From Cyrtodaria siliqua (Eukaryota > Mollusca > Bivalvia > Adapedonta > Hiatellidae): a stretch of 64,000 nucleotides of DNA. Shown piece by piece: positions 24,117 to 34,699 of this stretch. The stretch's first letter is position 1; every line of letters starts with the position of its first letter. The notes beneath the pieces are model-generated. The model had not been told where the DNA came from and ran no database searches. It was given only the letters and a program-made list of their open reading frames with translations. Where the stretch lies: assembly GCA_037043455.1 (NCBI GenBank), contig JAWPHD010001429.1:248001-312000 (forward strand). The letters are read 5' to 3'. Both the position numbers and the translations under genes were made by a program.

Positions 24117-24398
24117 GTAAGAGTGCTAAACCCGTTTTCTTCTGAGGTAGTTTTAAAACAAGATGCTGAAATTGGTAGGGCAGAGAGGATAGAAAGAATT
24201 GTAAGTGTAGTAGCAGAAGAGGAAAGTGCAGAAGAAGGAGAAAACCTGCATAGATTAAGAAGGGTAAACAACAGTTATAATACGCCTGATTTATCTGAGA
24301 TGGCTTTTGCAGAAGCTGAGGAAGTAGAGGTTCCTGAACATTAGAAGGAATTTTTTGAAAAGTCAACTAAAGGAAAAGGTGAATATGAAAGAAAGGTA
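24117..24398 (+). pseudogene. Protease-RT linker of element 2
   Basis: A glutamate-rich 73-residue frame at 24123-24344 (GTG-initiated, not a real start), then a stop, then a segment E-F-F-E-K-S-T-K that leads into reverse transcriptase. No domain is recognised. Confidence 0.45.
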
Positions 24399-25334
24399 GT
24401 GGCAGGTATTTTAGTTAAATACAAATACTCGTTTTCGAGGGATGAATGGGACATCGGTTTAATGTGTCTAGCCCAACATCCAATTAACACTGGTGATGCT
24501 TATCCTGTTAAACAGAGATCAGGAAGAGTACCTCTTGCCCACGCAGACGAGGAAAAGAAAGCAATTAAGGACCTACTCAAAAAGGGAGTTGTTCAAAAAA
24601 GCACTTCACCTTGGACAAGTCCCATAGTATTAGTTAAAAAGAAGACAGGAGCAGTTAGGCCGTGTGTTGACTATAGAAGAGTTAATAGCCTAGTAAAGTC
24701 AGACGGGTTCCCATTGCCGAGGGTGCAGGACTCCCTCGATGCAGTAGCAGGGTCTAGCCTATTCAGTAGTTTTGACTTGACCAGTGGTTATTTCCAGATT
24801 CCCTTAAAGAAAGAAGACATTCCTAAGTCCTCATTTTGCTGTAAATATGGACATTACGAAATGACAAGAATGCCATTTGGCCTTAATAACGCGGCAAGTA
24901 CTTTTCAAAGAACCATGGAACTCGCATTACAAGGGTTACAACCGGTGACGTGCCTAGTATATTTTGATACCATTATAGTCTATGGGGCGAATATACAGAA
25001 GGTCAATGAGGTGCTTGATAGAGTCAAAGCGGCGGGGCTAAAGCTGAAACCAGAAAAATGCAACCTGCTTCAAACAAAAGTTGTTTTTATGGGTCATGTT
25101 GTATCTAAGGAAGGTATAAGCCCAGACCCAACAAACATCGCCAAGATTATTCAATGGCCTAGACCACAAGATGCCAAGCAAGTGAAGCGATTTGTTGCCA
25201 CAGGTTCCTACTACAGAAGGTTTGTTAAATACTTCGCCAAAATGTCAAGACTTTTGGTTGAACTTACCAGAAAGAGTAAGGAATTCATCTGGGATCAGTC
25301 TTTAGATCTGGCATTTGCACAAATTAAGGAGTAA
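24399..25334 (+). pseudogene. pol: Reverse transcriptase of element 2, catalytic box YFDT
   Basis: A 311-residue uninterrupted frame (the first codon GTG is not a start). It contains the fingers motif S-P-W-T-S-P-I-V-L-V-K-K-K-T-G, then R-P-C-V-D-Y-R-R-V-N, motif A S-S-F-D-L-T-S-G-Y-F-Q (Asp126), motif B F-G-L-N-N-A-A-S-T-F-Q and the thumb start S-Y-Y-R-R-F-V. The catalytic box reads Y-F-D-T (residues 188-191) instead of Y-x-D-D. The second metal-binding Asp is replaced by Thr (codon ACC), so polymerase activity is expected to be lost although the frame is open. It ends just before the RNase H tether. Confidence 0.93.
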
Positions 25335-26160
25335 TGGGATACCCACTGAATGAATCGGGTGATTTCATTCTTGACGTTGACGCGTCAGGTGTAGGTATAG
25401 GTGGAGTACTGGCTCAGATACAGGATGGGAGGGAACGCGTTATCTCGTATGCAAAAAAGTATAATAATGGACCTTTGGAAACGGCCGAGCACGACACAGT
25501 CTCGGTTTGATTGAGACTGTTCATGAGCGGTGTGAAATATGCTAGCTACCGCTCACGCCCTCTTGCCCCGGGTTGAGCAGAACTCAATATTCATAAAATC
25601 AATAATACACAATTTTAACCATCCCGAAGATGGCATGCATACGGCGGTGACATGGAGTTAATTGCTTCCCCATGTCGTACGGCGTATGGCCCCAGTATCT
25701 AATAAAATTAAAGTGCCCCGAAGAGCGAAATAAACATAATGGAATTTAGTTGGGAGCAGCGGTTATGAAGCCTGCGTATCACAAGTAACAGCCAAAAGAC
25801 TAAATTAAAAAGCAGACAACATATCCTATAAGTGGTTAAACAATATCCAGAGCCTTTTATCGGCCGGAGTAGTATAAAGCTGAAAGAAATTATTGCATAA
25901 CAGAAAAAGAACTTCTAGCGGTCGTGTACTTTGTACAATATTGCAGGCAATACCTTATAGGTAGAACTTATAGTAAGAATTGATCACCAAGCACTAGTGT
26001 GGCTTTTTAGTTGCAAAGAGCCGAATGGGAAAATAGCTCGATGGATAGAAATATTGGCGCAATATGGCCATTGAGTATCGACCCGGAAAGAAACAAGGTA
26101 ATTGTGACGCGCTGTCCAGGTGTGCTAATCCTGAAGAATGTACCTGTAGTGAGGTTGACA
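25335..26160 (+). pseudogene. pol: RNase H domain of element 2, split by an insertion
   Basis: The first half (25340-25463) reads D-V-D-A-S-G-V-G-I-G-G-V-L-A-Q with the first catalytic Asp, ending R-V-I-S-Y-A-K-K. The second half (25877 on) reads A-E-R-N-Y-C-I-T-E-K-E-L-L-A-V-V with the catalytic Glu, then I-D-H-Q-A-L-V-W-L. The 26064 frame ends the domain with the usual Y-R-P-G-K-x-x-G-N-C-D-A-L-S-R. A 407-bp insert separates the halves, and smaller shifts occur near 25970 and 26065. Confidence 0.85.
25464..25870. mobile_element. Unidentified 407-bp insertion in RNase H of element 2
   Basis: Bounded by AGTATA on both sides (25458-25463 and 25871-25876). Removing it rejoins the RNase H codons Ala-Lys-Lys-Tyr with Lys-Ala-Glu-Arg in frame, so the ends are well defined. 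It has no poly-A tail, no convincing terminal inverted repeats, no tRNA-like boxes that I can place, and no open frame. The family is unknown. Confidence 0.65.
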
Positions 26161-26469
26161 TGAGTGAACCACTCAAATGTGGACCATGCCACAAGTGTCA
26201 GAAGAGAGCCAATAATATGATGCTCAGTATCAAAGGGTTACAAGACTCCAGCCTTATGGGACATGGACAAAGTGATATAGCTGAAACGGTGGACAGAAGA
26301 AATGAAGAGGTAAGAGCTATCCAGGATGAACCCATTCCAGGTACATCTCAGGAGGATAGTGATACACAAAGTAAACCAGAAAGACCAAGTACCTGGTAGG
26401 GCATACATTCAACAGAGATTATAGTTAATTGTCAAAAAAGAGACCAATATATGTTATCTCACAGATGCA

Positions 26470-27425
26470 GTGAAAGTAGGTAAAAGGTCAGATAGTGCAG
26501 AAATGGTGTCTAAGAGTCCAGCGGCTAGACACTATTGGATTCTGTGGAACTCTCTCTCAATAAGGGACGGTGCACTATACAAAGTGTTCAAAAGAACTGA
26601 TGAAACAGACGAATACTTGCAAATTTTAGTTCCCAGAGAACTCAGAAAAGATGTTATGTTTCAAATGCACACCTCCATTACTGTTGGACACCTTGGAACA
26701 AAACGGATTAAAGCAAAGGTTTTGAAACACTACTACTGGTATAACATGAAGGAAGACATTAGTCTGTATATCAAAGGATGCGACATATGTGCGGCTGACA
26801 AGAAGCCCAACAAAACTCCGAAGGCACCAATGGGAAGTTTAATAACAGGAGCACCATGGGACGTTTTAGCCATAGACTACACAGGTCCATTCCCATTGAC
26901 AGCTCGAGGTAACCGGTATGTCCTAGTACTCACAGACCATTTCACTAAGTATGTGGAAGTAATAGCCGTGCCAAACCAGACTGCAGAAGAATGCGCTTCT
27001 AGAATGTTAAATGATTGCATTGCTCGTTGGGGTACTCCTCTAACCATACATAGTGACCAGGGAACGTCTTTTGAAAGTAAAATCTTCAAGAACCTCTGTC
27101 AAATGCTGGAAATAAACTAAACTAGAACGAGCGCCAGGAATCCTCGTGGAAATGGACAGGTTGAACGATTCAACAGGACACTGATAAAAATTGTTAAAAA
27201 AAATTTGGCTGGTGAACAAGATGAATGGGATCTTCACCTCGGTTGTCTTGTTGGGGCATATAGGGCTACGCCAAGTGAAGCCAAGTGAAGCCACCAGTCT
27301 CACACCAAATCTCTTCAGCATTGGACGAGAAATTCGACTACCCGCAGACCTTGTATTTGATCACAATGAGACCACTTCAGCTGTGGTACCGAAGTACTGT
27401 GAGTATGTAGCTGAACAAACTGCTT
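26470..27425 (+). pseudogene. pol: Integrase of element 2
   Basis: The 26470-27120 frame holds the zinc-binding H-H-C-C (H67, H74, C104, C107), then the catalytic Asp136 in A-I-D-Y-T-G-P-F and Asp196 in H-S-D-Q-G-T-S-F. A stop at 27118-27120 follows L-E-I-N. The third catalytic residue, Glu, lies beyond it in another frame in G-N-G-Q-V-E-R-F-N-R (about 27150-27180). The C-terminal part of the core continues in the 27191-27427 frame, with a short in-place repeat (CCAAGTGAAG twice near 27280) causing one shift. It would join element cDNA to host DNA, but it is broken. Confidence 0.9.
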
Positions 27426-27513
27426 AAAGCTCAAGGAGATATACGACTGCAAGCTATGTTTCCAGAAATATGGTAGGGGAGATATTATATGGTGTCTAAA
27501 TGAGACGAGAAAG

Positions 27514-27726
27514 GTGGGTGTAGCTCATAAACTGGAGAAGACGTATGATGGAGCTTTCGTCATTATAGAGCGACGTTCGGACATCAATTTTGTTTTGAGA
27601 TTAAACAAAGATGGTCAAGAAAGAACAGAACATCACAAATTGAAACTGTATGTGGGAAACAGTCCTCCAAAGTGGGCACAGAGATATCAAAGAGGCTTAA
27701 AGAAAACTAAGTTCATGAGCATATAG
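27514..27726 (+). pseudogene. Integrase C-terminal GPY/F-like segment of element 2
   Basis: A 70-residue frame beginning after a stop-rich 90 bp. It contains Y-D-G-A-F-V-I-I-E-R-R-S-D-I-N-F-V-L-R, resembling the GPY/F module at the integrase C-terminus of gypsy elements. It is followed by an H-H-K-L-K-L-Y segment typical of the pol end. It ends at a TAG at 27724-27726. Confidence 0.7.
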
Positions 27727-28008
27727 TTTAGGGTAAATCAACCTAAAAGCTATGTTAGAGCACTTCAAAAACTGTAGTAATGAAGAACAATAAAATAAAC
27801 AATTGAAACAATTGTTGTTGTGTAACTTGATAAATTGAATATGTAAATATAGGGAAGAATGTTAACTCCGAATATAAAATATATATATAGATATAACAGT
27901 GTATACAGCAGTGCATATAAACAGTGTATAAAAAACAATGCATAATGTAAAGCTATACATTTAAATGAGGATAAAAACCTTTGAAAAAAACAACATCATA
28001 AATCGTAA

Positions 28009-28731
28009 AATAGACAGTGTACAAACGCGTCCGAAGAGGGGGACGAGGTAGTAGTTTCCGATGGATTAACTCTGCCAAGTTGGACTGTGGCCAGCAAACC
28101 AGTTCCCCGCACAGAGACACCAATTCTGTTCTCCCGCCCAGAGACATTTCCTTTCTCCCAGACCAGTTTTCCGGTGCCTACCCTGAACAGCCTCACTTCA
28201 AATGTCCAGCCAGGTATTGTTTCCATCTCAAAACCCCACTGTCAAATCGCCTTTGCCCAACCCAGAGTATCATCAACATCGTTTGAACTGTGTGAAAACA
28301 CCATAGGATACAATTCTCAAGTGCCTTACATCAACACAAACCACAAGAACAGAAGACAGGCATTAATTACGGTGAATGCAGCTGATCTGGCGGACTAACG
28401 GTCGCCACTCAACACCTCACCTAGTTCCAGACTGGTATCTCTGTTGTTAAACACACTAGTAGCTACATTGAGCACTTGTCCAAAGTTGAATTTCACTCCA
28501 TGTCAGGATGAGAACATTATGCCTGAAATAATGTATCAAGATGTCATGGACCCGCTCTATCAGGAGATCATTATGGGGACAATTACCAATAGGACTGTGA
28601 CACAATCAGAAAATTCAGAAGAAATAAACAGGGTTGATACTGAATCCCTGCCAACAGTAACGGTCGACGATGAGCCAGCAGCAAAAAAAAAAGGAAGACC
28701 GAAGATGGGACCCCAACGGAAGGACTATTAA
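28009..28731 (+). pseudogene. Unidentified reading frame downstream of pol in element 2 (one internal stop)
   Basis: One frame runs from about 28009 to 28731 with a single TAA at 28396-28398. It gives about 128 plus 111 residues of non-repetitive, protein-like composition: acidic start, Pro/Ser/Thr-rich middle, and a basic end with K-K-K-G-R-P-K-M-G, an AT-hook-like G-R-P core. A shift at 28731 leads into a further helical, Asn/Lys-rich stretch up to about 28980. The frame opens just after a possible splice acceptor (AATAGACAG at 28007-28016). It is not recognised; it could be an extra retroelement gene, a transduced host exon or part of another nested element. Confidence 0.4.
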
Positions 28732-30043
28732 ACGTTCTAGTATCTGCCATTAAGGAAGGAACAAACAACATTGTGGAGGCCATAAACTCCAATACGAGGG
28801 CGATACAATGCCAGGATAAAACATAAGAAAAAGTAGTTGGAGAGCTTGCACGCATAGAAAGGAAAAGAAATATAAAAATATCGGACAGGGAAAGTAGCAT
28901 TCAAGGAGGACAGTCAACCACAAAACACAGAAACAAACACGCAAACAAGAAGGCAAAAGCAATAATAAATGCAAACGACATCACAAACGCAAAAGTGTTG
29001 ACAATAGTGATACCGCCTTGGAACGGTCAGTGGCAAAGTAGGCCACTGGGGGGTTTAAACCGGTTCTAGGGTGCACAAAACCTCACACTTACCTTAATGT
29101 CATCCCATTAAAACAGGACACTGTAAATAAAGAAATCCCCGCCATGATCTAATCTCTAACCTTAAGAAAAACGAATATAAGATACCCATTCTGCAGCTCT
29201 TTCTTAACGTCTCACACCACAATTAATTTTTCATAGGGTCCCATTGTAATGTTTTTGTTCGTGGCATAGAGATAAAACAGATTTTGCAACATGTATTTAT
29301 GCTTAAATTCTTCATTGATCCAATATCTGCAATTTAAAACACATTTAACAAATATTTACCAGACTGAACTATTTTTAATTTCATGTTTGCCTATCAAAAT
29401 TTAGACAAAAATACAACCCCGTGGTGATTAGACCCATGATGTGTAAAATGAGGCAGAATTAGCTAGAAATCTTATATTAACATGTATTTTTCTGTGATCT
29501 CTTCCTAAAATGCTGTAGATTTAGAACCTGGTAAAGATAAATCAATGTATCCTGTAAAATGTAGAAAAGCGAACTTGTTTCTTTTATCTACCAGGGCACG
29601 AGTATTCAAGCGAGATAATAGTGGTGAGAGTCCTTAAGCGATGACAATTTATTGTGTGAAGAACTGTGTGACATGTCAATATATACAGTATATCAAGTAT
29701 GATGATATAAACTGGAGTAAACAACTCAGTGTTAAGCGCTGACAATTTATTACGTGAAGAACTGTGAGACAATGAGTTGTTGCATGTCAATATATTTATC
29801 AAGTATGATATTAACACTATTGGAGAACTATTTATTCTCCGTAGAACGGAGCGAACAAATGTTGGATAGGTTAGGCAGCAGGAGCTTTGCCTAAGTAAGA
29901 GGGGGGTAATGATATATCCTGCATTTGTTGACATTATGCATCTTTTGAATTGTTACATGTTGTTACTGTTGATCGGCGATTGCTTGCCTTTAATTTATAA
30001 TTTCTTTAATTTATAATTATTTGTCTGAAATTGTAGCAATCTA
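28732..30043. other. 3' non-coding region of element 2
   Basis: No supported gene. It contains a direct repeat of about 70 bp (29631-29700 against 29733-29800, both with TGACAATTTATT and GTGAAGAACTGTG). A purine run, AAGTAAGAGGGGGG at about 29893-29906, may be the polypurine tract, although it lies about 140 bp before the LTR start as I place it. The 351-bp minus-strand frame at 29584-29934 is not considered real. Confidence 0.45.
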
Positions 30044-30690
30044 GTGACAATGTAACAGTATGATTACCTTTTATGACAGTGCACATTCCGCGAGAAACGA
30101 TGATTTGATCAACTGTTTATCAGAATTTACCGGCATGACGTCGGCCATGTTTACTGATGCATTGTGGGTTGTTTACTTTTCGGTTGTCAATAGTAATTGC
30201 TTCCTTATTCTTAACTGTCAAACAAGATAAAGTTATGTTTAAATAGTATTCTACCATTTGGAACAGTTCATTGGTATGTTTGTTGGTGAGAATATTATTT
30301 GTAATTAATGTAAACTGCGTTTATTATAAGACTTTCATACATTTTAAGCCGTAGATTACTGTTTTTTTCTGTCGGTGTTTTGTTTGGTTGGAAACGTTCG
30401 TTTGTTCGAAAAAGAACATTATCGTGCGAAGGACTGATTGTTTACGAACATCGAACGTCGAACAACGACCAAAACCCGACATTGATCATTTTTTGATCAT
30501 TTATTTGATCGCTTTCTTAGTTTTGGTATAAATAGGCCCGAAAATTGATAGAGAGATCATTCTCGCATCATCTAACATACAGTACACATCATTGCTATTG
30601 GCTATCTGCACGGTTACAGTGAATTTAGACAACTCATAAATAAGCATCATTACTGTTTTGCATTGAACTTTAAGTAATACTAGATACTTA

Positions 30691-31342
30691 GGGGGCACTC
30701 CTCAGTTTCGCATGAATGTCCATGGTGTAAATCAGAAAGAAATCAACTAAGCATCTTTTAGGTCCATTGATGGTCTTTATAATAATTATGAAGCACATGT
30801 TTGATGTTTTTTTCAGTTTTGATTACTTCTAACTTTATTTTGGTGTATTGGAATATGCATTCTTTGGGTTTTTTGGAGGCTATAAATAGAAAAATGTGAA
30901 CCAATCAAAAACTTTCTAAAAGTAGTTAAAATGGCTGATTTTCACTGACGAGGAGATCAGCGTGGAATAACTTTTTAAAATGCCGGACTAGGTATGTAAA
31001 ATTTAGCATTTCCTGATATGCAAGAGCATTATGAGTGCAGACATGACCCTGATATGTGTAGGAAAATTTTTTATTTTTATTTATTGACATTTGAAATATT
31101 GCTAAAATTGCATTTTTAGCATGTTTTAAGGGGTGGGGTAATCTTAAAGAAATGGGACTAAAGTTGTACAGAAAATGCTTTTTGATACTTTTATTTGGTA
31201 TGGAAACATGGGTAATTTTATTGTCTTCTAAGAAATGTATGACACAATGATGATGTGATTTATTTTTGCTCAAGGATTCAGGCTAAGAGCTTGTCAAGTG
31301 TTTGATGATTGAGAAATGTACATTAAACTGTGGAGTGCCCCC
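30691..31342. mobile_element. TTAA-flanked 652-bp element, copy 1
   Basis: Ends are GGGGGCACTCC and GGAGTGCCCCC, perfect 11-bp terminal inverted repeats. TTAA follows on the right (31343-31346) and TTA precedes on the left (probably TTAA with one base lost). The sequence is essentially identical to 32459-33110 (one substitution seen). A 115-residue minus-strand frame (30926-31273) is open in both copies but matches nothing I know. TTAA target choice is characteristic of piggyBac and Kolobok superfamilies. Confidence 0.85.
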
Positions 31343-31346
31343 TTAA

Positions 31347-32454
31347 GGGTCAAACCTTTTTTTACTAAAACAGTCAAATGAAGGATTTTTTGTCTGTATT
31401 TCAACATATTTTCAAATTTTGTTACCATTCGGTTTGTTTGCGAAGAGAACTACTTCGGTTAGAATGTAATTTGTCGATAAGGCAAACCCGCATTGCTACG
31501 AAACCCAGATTATGAACACCTCGGTAAAATATGTATATTGTAATACTCCGCGATGCACCGTATCTTGAGATATCTCGATATATGTCTAATTTATCTTGAG
31601 ATACTCCATGTTGAGATATCACATTTTATCTTGAGATATCTCAATTTATATTGAGATATTTGTATTGAGATATCTCAATTAATCTCAAGATATCTCAAGA
31701 TATCTCAAGTTATCTTGAGATAACTGTCTTGAGATATCTTAAGTTGTTTTGAGATAATTATCTTGAGATATCTCAATGTGTCTTGAGTCATTGATATCAC
31801 AAAATAAATAGAGATATATCTTACAATTTCTCAAGATGTATCGCAACTTATCGTGAGATATCTAACTTGCGATATCTCAAGATCCCATGTGTCTTGCGGT
31901 TGGTATATGCAATTTTAGTAGGATTTTCTAAGTCTGAGGTGGGCTTTTTGCCATTTAAAAACTAACCATTGGTGTAATTCTTGGGTTTGCCATAACACTG
32001 TTTCAATATATGTACAGTTTGCTAATGGTAACGTCCCATTTAAGTACTGGTTGCTATGGTATTTTGATGTCATAGTAAAATGACGTTAAACATAGAATAG
32101 CATGTCGGGTGACGTCATGTCACATGACGTCATTATGTCGTGTCGCGTTAAAATAAAAAAAAATCGCATAAGATAGCGGCTTTATATAAATCGGGTTATA
32201 GGAGGCAACTTTTTAGAGAGGAAATGACTTCTGATTGCAAATTTCAGACCTTTTTCATGCTATGGAAAAAAAACAGACCGAAAGAAAAAAGTTTGCAAAA
32301 AAGCTGTTAAAAAGGCTATTTCAGTGTTATCTTAAAAAGGTGCTGTTAGGCCAATTTTTGGACAATCGCAATAATACGTATGTCAAGACGTCCGGAATAA
32401 ATTCGCGAAATGGAAAAAGGGGCGTTTCAATTTTTTTTAACGGACAACTTTCCC
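31347..32454. other. 1.1-kb cargo between two identical TTAA elements
   Basis: Flanked by TTAA on both sides (31343-31346 and 32455-32458) and beginning GGGTCAAACC, ending CTTTCCC. It contains an array of short palindromes based on CTTGAGATATCTCAAG (31560-31880) and two TGACGTCA-containing segments (about 32109-32133). An 82-residue frame at 32235 runs across the right border and is not convincing as a gene. Confidence 0.7.
31560..31880. repeat. Array of degenerate GAGATATCTC palindromes
   Basis: More than a dozen variants of TCTTGAGATATCTCAAG, spaced by 4-10 AT-rich bases, in alternating half-site orientation. Each core is its own reverse complement. Confidence 0.8.
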
Positions 32455-32458
32455 TTAA

Positions 32459-33110
32459 GGGGGCACTCCTCAGTTTCGCATGAATGTCCATGGTGTAAAT
32501 CAGAAAGAAATCAACTAAGCATCTTTTAGGTCCATTGATGGTCTTTATAATAATTATGAAGCACATGTTTGATGTTTTTTTCAGTTTTGATTACTTCTAA
32601 CTTTATTTTGGTGTATTGGAATATGCATTCTTTGGGTTTTTTGGAGGCTATAAATAGAAAAATGTGAACCAATCAAAAACTTTCTAAAAGTAGTTAAAAT
32701 GGCTGATTTTCACTGACGAGGAGATCAGCGTGGAATAACTTTTTAAAATGCCGGACTAGGTATGTAAAATTTAGCATTTCCTGATATGCAAGAGCATTAT
32801 GAGTGCAGACATGACCCTGATATGTGTAGGAAAATTTTTTATTTTTATTTATTGACATTTGAAATATTGCTAAAATTGCATTTTTAGCATGTTTTAAGGG
32901 GTGGGGTAATCTTAAAGAAATGGGACTAAAGTTGTACAGAAAATGCTTTTTGATACTTTTATTTGGTATGGAAACATGGGTAATTTTAATGTCTTCTAAG
33001 AAATGTATGACACAATGATGATGTGATTTATTTTTGCTCAAGGATTCAGGCTAAGAGCTTGTCAAGTGTTTGATGATTGAGAAATGTACATTAAACTGTG
33101 GAGTGCCCCC
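32459..33110. mobile_element. TTAA-flanked 652-bp element, copy 2
   Basis: Same length, ends and orientation as copy 1, with TTAA on both sides (32455-32458 and 33111-33114). The outer flanks of the pair together restore the LTR sequence GATACTTAAAAGTAAAG, so the pair plus cargo behaves as a single insertion. Confidence 0.85.
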
Positions 33111-33206
33111 TTAAAAGTAAAGAATATATATTAAGTTATATAGCAGTTAAAATAACAGTTTATTATATAACACTGGAACTATTTATATCATGTATTTCTA
33201 GGATCT

Positions 33207-33649
33207 CACCCCCGTGTGGTTGCCGGGGTAGAATACAACCACTGCAAACACACCGTCACATGCAGAGGGGTAGGACCACCCCCACTCCCCCCTCCCCCCC
33301 ACATTCATATTCATTTTGTCATTTTTTGTTCATGCTCATTAAAGGTCTTCATCATGACCCCTGCATTGTTTCAGGTGCCATCTTGCTCACATCACTAAGA
33401 GCAGTGGCAGAAAAACAATAACGTGGCTCCAGCGTAAATGGAGTTTCTACGATAGAATTTGCAGCAACTCTGCAGTTCAGGGTGAGAAGGTTCTAGGCCC
33501 ATTTTCCATATTTTATCTCGATGTACATGGAAGATGAGCCTGGCATGTTCATGCCTTTTAGGCGCCATATAACCTTTTCATGTGTTGGTGCGCCTTAAAA
33601 CCCCAATTCAAAAAAAAAACAAAAAAAACAACAACAACAACAACAAAAA
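33207..33649 (+). mobile_element. SINE-like retroposon with (CAA)n/A-rich tail
   Basis: A 443-bp insert in the 3' LTR of element 2, bounded by an 11-bp target duplication, TTCTAGGATCT, at 33196-33206 and 33650-33660. It ends in an A-rich, CAA-repeat tail. Just before the tail is GGCGCCATATAACC...GGTGCGCCTTAAAACCCC, a stem-forming 3' end of the kind shared by CR1/L2-type LINEs and their dependent SINEs. The 5' half is C-rich near 33275-33300. The 107-residue frame inside is not considered coding. Confidence 0.8.
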
Positions 33650-33763
33650 TTCTAGGATCTTGTTATTGACACTAAAGATACGGAGTGCTATTGGGATTTA
33701 AGTTGAGATTCATTTTTTTATTACAAAACGCGTGTGCAATAAACAGTATTTAAAGTATATTAT

Positions 33764-34262
33764 CTTAGAGGCTCGTAGACTCTGACATAGTCCTCATACC
33801 ATTTTCTTAGAGGCCCGTAGACTCCGACATAGTACTTATATCTTTATATTGGAGGCCCGTTGACTCTGACATAGACCTCATATCATTATCTTAGAAGACC
33901 TTGGACTTCGACATAGTCATATCATTATCATAGATACTCGAGGACTCTGACATAGTCCGCATAACATTATCTTAGAGGCCCGTGGACTCCGACATAGTCA
34001 TTCTATCATTATCTTAGAGACCCTTGGACTTCCACATAGTCCTTATATCATTATCTTAGAGGCCCGTGGACTCTGACGTAGTCCTCATAGCATTATCTTA
34101 GAGGCCCGTGGACTTCGACGTAGTCATTTTATTATCTTGGACCCGTGGACTCCCACTTAGTCATTATATCATTATCTTAGAGGCCCTTGTACTCCGATAT
34201 AGTCTTATATCATTAACTTAGAGGCCCATGAACTCTGACATAGTACTTATATCATTAGCTTG
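33764..34262 (+). repeat. 42-bp satellite block between element 2 and LINE
   Basis: About twelve units in the forward orientation, joining the truncated LTR at 33763 and the truncated LINE at 34262. Confidence 0.92.
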
Positions 34263-34267
34263 ATTCT

Positions 34268-34699
34268 TTGTCATGGTCCTTTATACAAAAAGTATTGAAG
34301 TTTTTTTATTTTGGTCCATCAATACAAGCATGGATAACTCTGTTTTATAAAAATGCTCAGTTGTCTGTTAATCAAGGAGGTAATTTGTCATCCTTTTTCA
34401 GTATTGCACGCGGCTGTAGGCAAGGCGATCCCCTGTCCCCTTATATATTTATTTTATGCGCGGAAATCTTGGCTATAAAAATTAGGCATAATAAAAAGAT
34501 ACAAGGATTAAAATAAACAATAAAGAATAAAAGTTAACACAATTTGCCGATGACACAACTTCATTTTTAGATGGGTCAGAAACCTCATTGAATGAAACAT
34601 TACGTGAGCTCGATTTCTTTGCAAATATTTCTGGATTAAAAGTTTAATTTGAAAAAACGCAGGTGGTTTGGTTAGGCTCAATGAAATATAGCACACATT
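34268..34699 (+). pseudogene. LINE reverse transcriptase core fragment
   Basis: The 34268-34516 frame has the motif R-G-C-R-Q-G-D-P-L-S-P-Y-I-F, the hallmark of L1/Tx1-type polymerases. A stop and frameshift follow. The catalytic box F-A-D-D-T then appears at 34543-34557 in a different frame, with both Asp retained, followed by G-L-K-V and a stop where N-x-x-K-T is expected. This is the polymerase that copies LINE RNA into nicked target DNA. It is inactive here, being truncated and frameshifted. Confidence 0.88.

Larger units (their letters stand above)
19878..33763 (+). mobile_element. Ty3/gypsy LTR retrotransposon, element 2 (degenerate, multiply interrupted)
   Basis: A 5' LTR of about 1.06 kb is followed by a tRNA-Leu-type primer binding site, broken gag, protease, reverse transcriptase, RNase H, integrase with a GPY/F-like tail, an unidentified downstream reading frame and a 3' LTR. 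The 3' LTR is interrupted by a composite TTAA element and a SINE-like insert, then cut short into satellite at about 33763. Stops and frameshifts throughout, a mutated polymerase active site and at least four insertions mark it as long dead. No target duplication can be read because the right end is lost. Confidence 0.9.
30044..33763 (+). repeat. 3' LTR of element 2, interrupted and truncated
   Basis: Matches the 5' LTR from GTGACAATGTAACAG, with the TATA box at 30527-30534. It is split after ...GATACTTA (30690) by the composite TTAA element and resumes at 33111. It is split again at 33206 by a SINE-like insert, resumes at 33661, then runs into satellite at TATATTAT (33757-33764). Compared with the 5' LTR the last 240 bp or so are missing. 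Confidence 0.85.

Noticed and set aside
28583..28974. Hydrophobic minus-strand frames that could look like membrane proteins
   Set aside because: Antisense to A- and G-rich codons of the unidentified forward frame; the apparent hydrophobicity is a by-product.
30926..31273. 115-residue minus-strand protein (copy at 32694-33041)
   Set aside because: Open in both copies only because the copies are nearly identical; AT-rich composition and no recognisable domain. Kept as a remark under the TTAA element.
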